A stretch of 64,000 nucleotides of DNA from Mixophyes australis (Eukaryota; Chordata; Amphibia; Anura; Limnodynastidae): positions 158,527,724 through 158,591,723 of the forward strand of contig JAVHZZ010000006.1 of assembly GCA_036250195.1 (NCBI GenBank), in the 5' to 3' direction. The position numbers and the translations under genes are program-made. Positions within the stretch are counted from its first letter, which is position 1. The number at the start of each line of letters is the position of its first letter. This document shows, in pieces, positions 49,476 to 59,620 of the stretch. Under the pieces are notes generated by a model. That model had not been told where the DNA came from. It saw only the letters and a program-made list of their open reading frames with translations, and ran no database searches.

Positions 49476-49698
49476 TGTGCCTGGCTGGCTTTTGCAGCAC
49501 ACATTTTGTCACAGAGTGTTAATACTGGGCAGGGGGTTTCCCGAATCTTCCCCTGGTGTATCTTTGGAACACCCCCCAGAAGAGAAAGCAGAGATTCGGG
49601 TGGAGGCACTGAAAACCAAGTACCAAGGTGAGAAGCATCTGCGTGGTTCAATATATATATATACCCTCACAACGCTTAATACACAAGGGGGTGTTACA

Positions 49699-49716
49699 GT
49701 GGAGGCACTGCTGAGA
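49699..49716 (+). other. Putative primer binding site
   Basis: Directly after the 5' LTR comes GTGGAGGCACTGCTGAG. TGG at 49700 is what pairs with a tRNA CCA end. The matching tRNA could not be named from memory. Confidence 0.5.
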
Positions 49717-49757
49717 TACTGAAGACACACTCAGTGAAACCCATCAGCACAGACGTC

Positions 49758-51134
49758 ATGGATAGTATAAGAGAAGAAGTGTTTCTGTGGTGTGAACAAC
49801 AGACTGTGGCCCCAACTCGATGTTTAGGGATCTATGGTGACTCTCAGGGAGTGACAGATGAGGAAATCCTGCATGTGCTCCACAGGATTTATGGGGTAGA
49901 ACATCCTAAAATCCTTGGATGGAAAGGTAGAGATCAGCATAAAACCAGTCTGATCCTCTGTGAGACGCAAGCAGAATTGGATAAAGATTTTCTTCCCTCC
50001 CTCGTTTCTGGGCCACAAAAACAACAATGGCATATTGTGATACCGTTAAAGCCAAAACAGCTAGTCGCAGCACCTCTTAATGCTGAATTTCCAGATGGAG
50101 ATATTAACCGACAAGTATTCCCTCAGGCCAGGGAAGAGAATTCTCAGTCACCCTCCAGTACTAGGAAAACTGAAGAGGATCAAAGCGAACTGTTCCTCAC
50201 TGCTGTACAGAAACTGGTAGACCAGTTAGGAAAGTCACAGCATGAAGGGGGCTACAGAAGGCTCCGGCTCTTCTCAGGAATAAAACCAGTCCCTACTGGG
50301 GAAGAAACTTACGAGGCATGGAAAGAGATGGCTTCCCAATACCTGGAGGAATGGCATTGCTCCGAACCCTATAAGAGACAGCGGATCGTTGAAAGTCTGC
50401 GAGGTCCCGCTGGAGAACTAATCCAAGCTGTACGGAGAAGTGACCCCCAAGCCACTGCACGACACTACTTAGCGACTCTAGATCAGGAATATGGGATGGC
50501 AGAGGATGCAACAGATCTGCTCTATCAGCTACGCCACACCTATCAGGAGTCAGGGGAGACATTGTCCAATTATATCTATCGGCTGGACAAGCTGATCCAC
50601 CTTATTGTGTCAAAGAAAGGAATACCCCTAGCAGAAGTAGACGACAGGCGTATGCAACAGTTGTTACGGGGTGCTCTGTCCCATGACCCAGTAGCGATGA
50701 AGATAAGAAATGCTCAACTGGGACAACCATCACCTACTTTTCTTCAGTTGATACAAGATGTTAAACAAGAGGAAGCTATAGTTAAATCCCGAGAGAGGGT
50801 GACCAAGAAAGTCAAGGTCGTACAGTCAAAGCCCGAGGCTGACCTTCCCAACACTGAGTTAATGAAGATTGTGGAGAAACAAGGTGAGCAGATTGCTCAG
50901 TTGTTGGAGATGCAGAAGCAGATTCAAGCACAGATGCTGAAATACCACACTACCGAGCAACTGCACCCGAACATCCACCCCCGGCAAGTTCTCGAAGCTA
51001 ACACTACTCGGAAACAGAACAATTGTTTCACTTGTGGAGAAGTTGGGCATCTCGCTAGACAATGTCCTCAGAGGAAGGGAGGAAGGTGGTCACCCTCACC
51101 ATCCCACCGGGATAGGAAGCTTTCGGAAAACTGA
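49758..51134 (+). CDS. gag: Gag, PNMA-like, with zinc knuckle
   Basis: 458 codons from the ATG at 49758, which has G at -3 and +4; the frame is open a little further upstream without an ATG. The N-terminal part (about residues 1-110) and the central capsid-like part (about 165-340, with RLRLFSG, ESLRGPAGEL, and a Tyr/Leu-rich helix set) resemble vertebrate PNMA/MOAP1 proteins, which are thought to descend from a gypsy-type Gag. A coiled-coil-like stretch lies at about 368-396. One CCHC knuckle (CFTCGEVGHLARQC) at residues 423-436 should bind RNA. The protein forms the particle that packages the element RNA. No internal stop or frameshift was found. Confidence 0.9.
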   Translation: MDSIREEVFLWCEQQTVAPTRCLGIYGDSQGVTDEEILHVLHRIYGVEHPKILGWKGRDQHKTSLILCETQAELDKDFLPSLVSGPQKQQWHIVIPLKPKQLVAAPLNAEFPDGDINRQVFPQAREENSQSPSSTRKTEEDQSELFLTAVQKLVDQLGKSQHEGGYRRLRLFSGIKPVPTGEETYEAWKEMASQYLEEWHCSEPYKRQRIVESLRGPAGELIQAVRRSDPQATARHYLATLDQEYGMAEDATDLLYQLRHTYQESGETLSNYIYRLDKLIHLIVSKKGIPLAEVDDRRMQQLLRGALSHDPVAMKIRNAQLGQPSPTFLQLIQDVKQEEAIVKSRERVTKKVKVVQSKPEADLPNTELMKIVEKQGEQIAQLLEMQKQIQAQMLKYHTTEQLHPNIHPRQVLEANTTRKQNNCFTCGEVGHLARQCPQRKGGRWSPSPSHRDRKLSEN

Positions 51135-54100
51135 AAGGGAGGACCAGGAACCCCCACACTGGCCCTCTAAAGAAAGCTGACATTAACACTGTGGGGAACT
51201 CTCACCTGGAATGGGGTCTTTTGCCCAAAGGATTGCTGGGACCCTCTCCTCACGTGCCGGCATGTCTAAATGGGAGACCTTGTATGGCCTTGCTAGATAG
51301 TGGTTCACAGGTGTCCATTGTGTTCGAGAAGTGGTACCGAGATAATCTATCTGACTTGCCCATAAAGCCATTGTGTGGACTGACCATCTGGGGTCTGAGT
51401 GACAAGAATTATCCCTACCTTGGGTACATCACTGTACCTTTGAAGTTCCCACGGGAAGTAGCTGGAATAGAAGAAGAGGTGAACGTGCTTGCACTTGTTT
51501 GTCCTGAGGCCGAAGGAGAACCTCGAGATGTCTCAGTGATTATTGGAACTAACTCCCATTTGTTCGAGATACTGGCCAACTGGTGCCAAGAGGTGGGAGG
51601 AGCAAGTTATAGTAAAACACTTAAGATTCATCCTATGTGCCTTGCTGCTTATAAGAAGAAAGAGGAAAAAAAATCTCAGAAAGAAACCACATTACAAATA
51701 GGAAGTTTTGATCAATGCTTTAATGGTAGTGATGCTAGTCAAGAAGACCGACACTGGCTAGTTATGCAAATGCTACAAAGAGAGGCTGCCTTCTCTTCGG
51801 GGGACTGGGATTTAGGTCTAGCGACAGGAGTGGAGCACCACATAAGGCTAACGGACGACAGACCTTTCCGAGAACGGTCAAGACGCCTAGCCCCTGCTGA
51901 TTTGGATGATATTCGGGAACATTTAAGGGAGATGCTAGAGAATGATGTGATTGAGAGATCTGAGAGTCCCTATGCTTCTCCTATTGTGGTGGCTAGAAAG
52001 AAGACGGGAAAAATACGGATGTGCGTGGACTACCGGACATTAAACAAGCGCACGATTCCTGATCAGTACACTGTCCCTAGGATAGACGAAGCCCTTGATT
52101 GTCTTCAGGGAAGCAAGTGGTTTTCTGTGCTAGATCTACGCAGCGGGTACTATCAGATATTGATGAGTCAGAAGGATGCTGAGAAAACCGCCTTCATCTG
52201 CCCGGTTGGATTCTTTCAGTTCAAAAGATTGCCACAAGGATTATCAGGGGCTCCAGCCACTTTCCAACGATGCATGGATGATGTTGTGGGTGACATGAAT
52301 TTCAGGGAAGTGCTGGTATACTTGGATGATTTGATAGTATTTGGCCAAACATTGAATGAGCACAATGAAAGACTCCTCAAGGTATTGGATCGCTTAATAA
52401 AGAAAGGGCTGAAGTTGTCCCTTGACAAGTGTAGCTTCTGTAAAACCCAGGTCAAGTATGTGGGATATGTTGTGGATCGGGAAGGAATTTCTACAGATTC
52501 AGCGAAGATAGAAGCGGTGAAAGAATGGCCTCGACCAACATTACTGAAGGAATTAAGGTCTTTTTTGGGGTTCTGTGGCTATTACAGAAGGTTTGTCCCA
52601 AACTACAGTAAACTTGTCAAGCCTCTTACAGATCTAACTCGAGGTTATCCTGCTCCAAGAGGTTCCCATCGGAAAGAGAAACCATTGTTCCGGGTAAATG
52701 ATGCGTTCGGGGAAAGGTGGAGTGAGGCTTGCGAACAAGCTTTTGAAGGATTAAAAACCTGCCTGATTCAAGCGCCTGTTCTGGCATATGCCGATCCAGA
52801 GTTACCATACATTCTGCATGTAGATGCCTCCTTTGAGGGACTTGGGGGAGTGCTATACCAAGTGCAAGAAGGAAGGTTAAGACCAGTCTATTACATCAGT
52901 CGAGGTCTCTCACCCAGTGAACGGAACTACCCGGTGCATAAGTTGGAGTTCCTGGCCCTTAAGTGGGCAGTTGTTGACAAACTTCACGACTACTTGTATG
53001 GAGTACCATTCGAAGTGCATACAGACAACAATCCCCTCACATATGTGCAGACCACAGCAAAGCTAGATGCAACTGGGCACAGATGGTTGGCGGCGCTGGC
53101 CATTTACAATTTCACAATAAAGTACAGGCCTGGGAGAAGAAATGTAGATGCCGATGCTTTGTCAAGATTACCGGGAAGGTTTGTGGAATCTCAGGAAGAA
53201 GAATGGATAGAGTTGCCAGCTCCAGAGGTGAAGGGGATGTGTCACGAGGGACGTGTGGTCGTGCCTCCAGTCAAAGAATGCTTAACAGCTCTAGGGGCAA
53301 CGACAGATGCACTACCAAGACAATATTGCTGGCTGAGTCAAATGGAGCTCAGTGATCTTCAGAAGTTGAGTTCAAGCCAAGTCAAAGAAGATCAGCAGAA
53401 TGACTCCTCTATAGCAGCAGTTAGGTGGTCTGTTAAACACAGACAAAGAATCCACCCGAGTAGTTTGATAACGGAGGAAGCTATTTTGCTAAGCAGGCAG
53501 AGAGAGTCATTGGTGGTGAAGCAGGGGCTACTGTATAGAGAAACCAGCCGCAAAGATGGCAGAGAGAGGAAACAGCTAGTATTGCCAAAGAAGCACCGTC
53601 CCATGGTTCTCCGTGCGTTGCATGATAAACACGGCCACCTGGGAATAGAGAAGACCATGAGTTTAATTTCAGATAGATTCTACTGGCCGAAAATGGAGAT
53701 AGACATTGAGAGTTATTGTAAATCTTGTGGGACATGCATACTTCGAAAATCCCTCCCAGAAAAGGCTGCCCCCTTAAAGAATATATCCAGTAATGGGCCT
53801 TTAGAGTTAGTCTGTATTGACTTTCTATCAGTGGAACCGGATGAAAGCAACAAGTGTAACATTCTAGTGGTGACAGATCATTACACCCGTTATGCTCAAG
53901 CCTACCAGACAAAAGACCAGAGAGCTGTGACCGTGGCAAAAATCCTATGGGAAAAGTTCTTTGTCCACTATGGACTGCCTGCCCGCATCCATTCAGATCA
54001 GGGTCGGGATTTTGAGAGCAAGCTAATAAAAGAACTGTGCGAGGTCTGCGGGATAAAGAAGTCCAGGACTACTCCTTTCCATCCCCAAGGAGATCCGCAG

Positions 54101-55558
54101 CCGGAGAGATTTAATCGGACCCTTCTCAGCATGATGGGCACTTTGGACACTAAAAAAAAGGCACATTGGAGTAGGCACATCAGCCATTTGGTCCACGCCT
54201 ATAATTGCACGAAAAACGAGTCCACGGGGTACTCCCCATATCTCTTAATGTTTGGAAGGGAGGCTAGATTACCAATCGATATCTGTTTTGGAATGGACAC
54301 TGCTGATCCCCAAGAAAAGCCCCATTTGAAATATGTGGAGCAGCTGAAACAAGAACTAAAGGAGGCCTACAGACTAGCGGAAGCAGCTGCATCAAAAGCT
54401 GGACAACGAAACAAGGGTCGCTATGATCTACAGGTCAAGGAGCATATTCTGGAGGCAGGTGACAGGGTTTTACTTAGACACTTGGGCCTCCCGGGGAAAC
54501 ACAAGTTAGCCAATCGTTGGCGAAAGGATCCTCATGTTGTGGTTGCAAAATTGCCAGACATCCCAGCCTATCGAATTAGGCCCGAGGGGCTAACAGGCCC
54601 TATAAAGACATACCATCGACAACATTTGCTTCCCATCAGAGATGGTGTCCGGTTTTGGGAGGAGCCTGAAACAGATGAGCCAAAAGTGTCCACACCCAGA
54701 AGATCACGGCGAATCAGAGAACCGACCACAGAAGAAGATGATGGAGATGATTGGGGGTATGATGCTCCAGGTAAATTGGGAGAAATAGATTGGAGACAAG
54801 ATATCAGAAGGCTCACTAGGTCTACCGAGGGGGCCGCTGTAAGATCTCCACAAGTAGAAGAAAGGAGAACTATGCCTGCCATTTCAAATGAAAGTGTCAA
54901 CCCAAGAGTAGCTGGACGGTTGGATTCTCAGTGTTCAGTAGAGGAAGGCTCTAACCAGGAAGTTGACATGGATGGGGACGTCGTTGATCCAGATGGAGGA
55001 TGCACTGAACGCCCCAACAGGGTGTTGGGGGGAGAGGAAGGGAACCCACCAGTCCAGGGTCGGCCTAAAAGGACCCCTAGAGCCCCAATGATGTTGACTT
55101 ATGATAGTCTAGGTCATATGACTGAGATTCCTAAGGTGATTCATCCTAGCTGGGTCTATCAGTGGCCATATCTGACTCCCATATCTGTTATGCCAGGGCC
55201 TGTTGTGTATGGATGTGAAAGTGTATTTAGACAGGATGTCTTAACCCCTTTAAATTTGCAGGATGTGGGACAAGCCTCATCATTTGTTCATTGTGGACTT
55301 GCCCCACAGGGGGAGTGTGTAACCCCTGGGGATGCTGCAGTTGGACTTGAGCACCCAGGGGCTAATAATCACACTTGCATCAGTAAGAAAAGAGATGCAT
55401 ATAGCTATTTACCAGTCAAGGAGAAGGAACTACATCTCCCAGAAAACTGTTATGAAGAGGGGGCGGAGCCTAAGAAGACTGAGAAACCTGAGGGCGGAGA
55501 GAGAGAGGGAGAGAGGAGCATCCTGGGAGGGACTGAGCTGTGTGCCCAGTTCAGATAG
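51116..55558 (+). CDS. pol: Pol: protease, RT, RNase H, integrase
   Basis: The frame is open from 51116, overlaps the end of gag by 19 nt in the -1 frame, and has no clear ATG start, so it is probably made as a Gag-Pol product. Landmarks: protease DSG at 51296; RT palm YLDD at 52319-52330; RNase H first Asp at 52823 (HVDASFEGLGG); integrase zinc-binding HHCC at 53621-53737; integrase catalytic D (53819), D (53996), E (54104) with 35 residues between the last two. All expected catalytic residues are present and there is no internal stop. The C-terminal tail has no chromodomain, and its last 80 residues are encoded by the 3' LTR. The frameshift mechanism is not known. Confidence 0.92.
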   Translation, partial: EAFGKLKGRTRNPHTGPLKKADINTVGNSHLEWGLLPKGLLGPSPHVPACLNGRPCMALLDSGSQVSIVFEKWYRDNLSDLPIKPLCGLTIWGLSDKNYPYLGYITVPLKFPREVAGIEEEVNVLALVCPEAEGEPRDVSVIIGTNSHLFEILANWCQEVGGASYSKTLKIHPMCLAAYKKKEEKKSQKETTLQIGSFDQCFNGSDASQEDRHWLVMQMLQREAAFSSGDWDLGLATGVEHHIRLTDDRPFRERSRRLAPADLDDIREHLREMLENDVIERSESPYASPIVVARKKTGKIRMCVDYRTLNKRTIPDQYTVPRIDEALDCLQGSKWFSVLDLRSGYYQILMSQKDAEKTAFICPVGFFQFKRLPQGLSGAPATFQRCMDDVVGDMNFREVLVYLDDLIVFGQTLNEHNERLLKVLDRLIKKGLKLSLDKCSFCKTQVKYVGYVVDREGISTDSAKIEAVKEWPRPTLLKELRSFLGFCGYYRRFVPNYSKLVKPLTDLTRGYPAPRGSHRKEKPLFRVNDAFGERWSEACEQAFEGLKTCLIQAPVLAYADPELPYILHVDASFEGLGGVLYQVQEGRLRPVYYISRGLSPSERNYPVHKLEFLALKWAVVDKLHDYLYGVPFEVHTDNNPLTYVQTTAKLDATGHRWLAALAIYNFTIKYRPGRRNVDADALSRLPGRFVESQEEEWIELPAPEVKGMCHEGRVVVPPVKECLTALGATTDALPRQYCWLSQMELSDLQKLSSSQVKEDQQNDSSIAAVRWSVKHRQRIHPSSLITEEAILLSRQRESLVVKQGLLYRETSRKDGRERKQLVLPKKHRPMVLRALHDKHGHLGIEKTMSLISDRFYWPKMEIDIESYCKSCGTCILRKSLPEKAAPLKNISSNGPLELVCIDFLSVEPDESNKCNILVVTDHYTRYAQAYQTKDQRAVTVAKILWEKFFVHYGLPARIHSDQGRDFESKLIKELCEVCGIKKSRTTPFHPQGDPQPERFNRTLLSMMGTLDTKKKAHWSRHISHLVHAYNCTKNESTGYSPYLLMFGREARLPIDICFGMDTADPQEKPHLKYVEQLKQELKEAYRLAEAAASKAGQRNKGRYDLQVKEHILEAGDRVLLRHLGLPGKHKLANRWRKDPHVVVAKLPDIPAYRIRPEGLTGPIKTYHRQHLLPIRDGVRFWEEPETDEPKVSTPRRSRRIREPTTEEDDGDDWGYDAPGKLGEIDWRQDIRRLTRSTEGAAVRSPQVEERRTMPAISNESVNPRVAGRLDSQCSVEEGSNQEVDMDGDVVDPDGGCTERPNRVLGGEEGNPPVQGRPKRTPRAPMMLTYDSLGHMTEIPKVIHPSWVYQWPYLTPISVMPGPVVYGCESVFRQDVLTPLNLQDVGQASSFVHCGLAPQGECVTPGDAAVGLEHPGANNHTCISKKRDAYSYLPVKEKELHLPENCYEEGAEPKKTEKPEGGEREGERSILGGTELCAQFR
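55307..55317 (+). other. Short polypurine tract
   Basis: CAGGGGGAGTG immediately before the 3' LTR, the expected place for plus-strand priming. It is short and ends in TG. Confidence 0.45.
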
Positions 55559-56702
55559 GTGACCCTAGGGAGAAGGGCACTGGATGAGTGATCTGAGCAG
55601 AGAGAGCAGTCTGCAGAGATATCAAAGCTGGGTGCAGTTCTGAACAGAACCTGCTGGAAGCCACAGTTTGAAGCTGTAGGAGGAGGTTTGCATGCATCTC
55701 TGAAGAAGGACATTTTACAAGTCAGCCATTTTGGAGATAATTAAGTTCAGACCTGTGACACACTGGTGCAGATAAGTTACTGGTTATTTTTATCTATCTG
55801 TTGTTGTTCAAGTGGGGTTTGGACTATATCTGGCCACAAGGGCTGAAGAGTTAGGGATAGATGGGTGGGCAGGTAAATATGCACCAAGTGTGTGTCTAAT
55901 CAGCACTTGTGGAACTACAAGTCCCAGGATACAAATTAGAAAGGATTTTACAGTTGTTGCTAGAGGAGGGTCTGCATACTGTGACTGCTGTACCTCACTG
56001 CAAGTGATTTAAAGACCTCCAACATCTGCAAACTGGACACATGATGTTTCCATGCCATGCTGCATACATACAGAAGGGCCCCAACTTGCAGTGCACTGCT
56101 CTATTTGTGTGGTGTGTTTGAATACTGCTGTGTGTGTTTGGCAGTACATTGTAGGGCTATAAGGGAAAATATATAAATTCACCCTGCAAGATATTCACAG
56201 TATCAGGAGCAAGTAAGATATCTGATATATTTTTTCATGTGTATAAAGCTGTGACAGTTAATGGTTATATTGTTATATATTATATTATATTGTATGCTGT
56301 TATTGATTTATTGCAAGTTTTTGTGTTAACTTGGTGTGCATAGTAAGAAGTGGTGCGCCACTTTCATCCACACTGTTTTATTACTGTATTGTATTGTTTG
56401 CACTATTATTTCAAATTATACCAAAGTATATTTTTCTATAAAATTACAAAGCTGCATTTAGGATTTCCATTTAAATAAATGTGCCTGGCTGGCTTTTGCA
56501 GCACACATTTTGTCACAGAGTGTTAATACTGGGCAGGGGGTTTCCCGAATCTTCCCCTGGTGTATCTTTGGAACACCCCCCAGAAGAGAAAGCAGAGATT
56601 CGGGTGGAGGCACTGAAAACCAAGTACCAAGGTGAGAAGCATCTGCGTGGTTCAATATATATATATACCCTCACAACGCTTAATACACAAGGGGGTGTTA
56701 CA
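55318..56702 (+). repeat. 3' LTR of the gypsy-type element
   Basis: Same sequence as the 5' LTR wherever compared. The pol reading frame continues 241 bp into it. The corresponding TATA-like box is near 56170 and AATAAA near 56474. Confidence 0.95.
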
Positions 56703-56706
56703 TAAG

Positions 56707-58155
56707 TGATAGTATAAAATTCTATATTAAAAATAGATCAAATGTGGTATTAATATAAAATATCTATTAATGTATATTATTTTTCATTCAACGCTGATAA
56801 ATATTTTAGTATAGCAGGAGCTGTTCCCAAACATAAGGTGATGGTTTTATTTAACTAAATATATTTGGAATATATTGAAAATGGTTAATTGTTACAATAC
56901 ATTCCCAAGATAATCATCTACAGGTGTATTTAAATTTTGTAACATATGATTGGCGACTAGCTGCATAAATCTCTGTGGATTTATTGGATTCAATCCTCTG
57001 ACGAAACTAGCTTTGTTGTTAAAGAAACGCGTCAGGCGATGAAAACGAGACATGGGGAAAAGGAAGATTACACATTTTACATACTCATCTAAAGAACCTG
57101 TGGAAACGAACTATGGATTTAATCTGCCACTCTGGAATACAGGTGGTAAACAGTACCACGCAAATAATTATTTATCAATCTAGTATTGAAATATCTCCTA
57201 TCCTGGAATTTGAATATTAGTCTTCTAAATATCCAATAATATTGGATACTAGATATCCATTAAGTAGATTTCTCACGTATGAAGCTGTTTCAGATGTAAC
57301 ATGCAGTTTCACTTGTTAATATATATAGAAATTATAACTTCCTTGTGAGTGGAAAACTTTATTTTACGTTCATGATTGTGAACATCATACATGGACTCAC
57401 TCATGATTTCTGCATTTAAAGATATGCTTATATTGGTATTATCCAGAGATAATGAATGGAGTTTATTTTAATGTTTTAACATTGTTCAATGATTATATAT
57501 GGTGTTCCTTACTTCTGCTTTATAAGACTTTGTACCTGTGCGATCTGCATCATTCTCCCCTTTTTTAAAGGGTATTCTTGTACATGGATGTTAACTTTCA
57601 TTCATCACAATCTGTTATACGGACCAAAGGATCACTTAACAAAATATATAATTGATCCCTTCCTAATTTGATTATATTTTACCTATATATGATCAAGTCA
57701 AAGCTATGTGTCAAGATCATGTAATAAATCGCTAAATGAATTGCAATAAAGTTAGTACTAAGGTTACAAATCAAAAATATGATTACAATTTAAACGTAAA
57801 TAAATTGTAAAAACGTAAAAAAGGCGACAACTGTCAAGGTGCAATTATGGATAAACCAATGGCAAAAAACACACCAAAAGTAAAAACATGAGGCTAATAA
57901 AAGCACCAACCAGGGGTGCAAAGGAAAGGCGCCAACATCAATGTTAAAGGCACCATCATTAGGTTGGAACAGTGAAGACAACAAAGGCTGTGCAAAATGA
58001 AGACAAATTGTGAACTAAACGATCCATGCAACAAGAAGGCCAGCTCATAGGGATCTAAATGTATTACATGGTCATCTAATGATCAGTAACGCAAGGGTCC
58101 CAAACACATTAATGTAATAAAAGGACAAACATATAAAAAATATAGGAAACATTAC
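56707..58155. other. Intron between the LTR element and the NC3 exon
   Basis: AT-rich. Apart from the hammerhead-like motif, no recognised element. The part from 56760 to 57700 may be one old retroelement fragment. Confidence 0.3.
56994..57037 (+). ncRNA. Candidate degenerate hammerhead ribozyme
   Basis: The core CTGACGA (56998-57004) fits CUGANGA. GAAAC (57024-57028) is followed by GCGTC (57029-57033), giving a GUC cleavage triplet and a short self-complementary ACGCGT stem III of the kind seen in retroelement hammerheads. CCT before the core can pair with AGG after the triplet as stem I. The region between (19 nt) forms only a poor stem II with wobbles and a mismatch, so activity is doubtful. 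Confidence 0.45.
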
Positions 58156-58212
58156 CTTAAATCCTGGCATTCCAGGAGGGCCAGGAGGTCCTGGTGGGCA
58201 AACAGCTGGGCA
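58156..58212 (-). CDS. COL9A3: COL9A3 exon 6 of window (NC3 cysteines, COL2 start)
   Basis: 57 bp, CPAVCPPGPPGPPGMPGFK. The two cysteines form the NC3 interchain disulfide site of type IX collagen, and the COL2 helix starts right after. The acceptor lies in an A/T-rich run (AAATCAG). The next intron is 11.3 kb because of the LTR retrotransposon. Confidence 0.96.
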
Positions 58213-58497
58213 CTGATTTTTTTAAAAAAAAAGTATGGTTAATGGTCAGCCTAGCTTCAAATACAGATAAAGCAATAAAGGCTTCTCTATCACAAATTAT
58301 GCTTCATAGAATGCAGCTAAGCAGGTGGCTAAGAACACAACTTGAGAAATTTAATTGGAATAGCTACTGCTCCATCTGATGTACAGTTAAAGCTTGACTG
58401 ACGGACAACCTTTAATGCTAGATTGTGGTTTCTAACTAGATATAAAGACAGTCCGATACCTACATAGGATAAGTATGGTTACAACATGCTACATAAA

Positions 58498-58672
58498 GGG
58501 CTAGATTTACTAAGCTGCGGGTTTGAAAAGGTGGGGATGTTGCCTATAGCAACCAATCAGATTCTAGCTATCATTTTGTATAAGGTACTAAATAAATGAA
58601 AGCTAGAATCTGATTGGTTGCTATAGGTAACATCCCCACTTTTTCAAACCCGCAGCTTAGTAAATCTAGCCC
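58498..58672. mobile_element. Palindromic MITE (GGGCTAGATTTACTAA family)
   Basis: 175 bp with arms of about 70 bp, GGGCTAGATTTACTAAGCTG to CAGCTTAGTAAATCTAGCCC. AAA on both sides may be the target duplication. Common frog repeat. Confidence 0.85.
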
Positions 58673-59016
58673 AAAGAGTCCATACATGCAGTGATCTGGC
58701 TGTTCAGCATACCCACTGACCATGAAAAATGTATTTATACATATGAGTTGCCAAATTGACTGATCTGGTTGTTAAGACATCATGCAGAACAGACAGATTA
58801 CAGAGCAGATATTTAGAATATTAAAACACATTTCATAAATAAAAACAATTTATAACATTAAAACTGTTCTTTTAATAAATAGTATTTAAAAAAAATGTCC
58901 TTACAAGTAAGCTGTTCTTATTAAGATGTATTTATAGCACTACATAACTGCTCTCTTTTTATATTTCCTGTGTACATGATGTTGAGTCACAGTGTACTAC
59001 ATGTCATACACACTTG

Positions 59017-59620
59017 GGGCCTGACGTAGAGTTGGACGCAATTTACACTTAAGTTGCAAGTGTAAATTGCATCCCACAATATACACAGTATTCCCAGTCA
59101 AACAGATCTTTAGAGCCATGCAACTCAGAACACTATGCAAATTGCACAAACACACCTCTTTTATCTGCCTTATGTATCAGACACAGCAGCCTTGTAAAAC
59201 AGATTACTGAATAAATAAATTATTGTGACAACAACAAAAAAAATGTGCTTCTAACCTCCCCCCCCCCCCCCCCCAACAGCAGAAGGGTTGGTTATGCTGA
59301 TTGGAAGGGAGTGCACACCGGTTTTTTAAAAATTAATCAGCTTTTAATTATTTTATTAATACTGCAATATCTGTTGCACCAGGAGAAAGCACCAACACAA
59401 GATACATCTCCTAGAGACCTATCTGTGGCAGCTTTCAACTCAGCATAGCATGTAAGGTGCATGAACTCACCTCTACATTGCTAGGTTTGAACACTAACCT
59501 TCCTGTTCAACCTCTCTAGGAGCCGAGAGGTGCAGAGGGAGATCCGTCTCAGTCTGAGTGCAAACTGAGACGAATCCTTGGCTAAAATGCTTTTTGCGCT
59601 GATCAGGCTACATCAGGCCC
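59017..59620. mobile_element. MITE with GGGCCTGA ends
   Basis: 604 bp from GGGCCTGACGTAGAG to CTACATCAGGCCC with TTG on both sides (59014-59016, 59621-59623). A C run lies at about 59258-59275. A truncated relative is at 8610-9012. Confidence 0.75.

Larger units (their letters stand above)
48314..49698 (+). repeat. 5' LTR of the gypsy-type element
   Basis: 1,385 bp starting TGTAAC and ending GTTACA. It holds a TATA-like box at 49166-49173 and an AATAAA at 49470-49475, compatible with U3, R and U5. Near its end (49600-49611) is a copy of the first 12 bases after the LTR. Confidence 0.95.
48314..56702 (+). mobile_element. Full-length Ty3/gypsy-type LTR retrotransposon
   Basis: An 8,389-bp element inserted in the COL9A3 intron after the NC3 exon, antisense to that gene. 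Two direct LTRs of 1,385 bp (TGTAAC...GTTACA) differ nowhere that could be seen by eye and keep a constant 7,004-bp offset. The flanks carry TAAG on both sides (48310-48313 and 56703-56706), a 4-bp target duplication. Inside are one long gag frame and one long pol frame in the order protease, reverse transcriptase, RNase H, integrase, which is the Ty3/gypsy order. No env-like frame is present. Identical LTRs imply a very recent insertion. The Gag is of the PNMA type. Confidence 0.95.

Noticed and set aside
49734..49757. Start of gag at 49734
   Set aside because: The codon there is GTG; the first ATG in frame, with a good context, is at 49758.
51191..51193. Independent pol start at 51191
   Set aside because: This codon is GTG and the frame is open back to 51116 overlapping gag, which fits a Gag-Pol product better.
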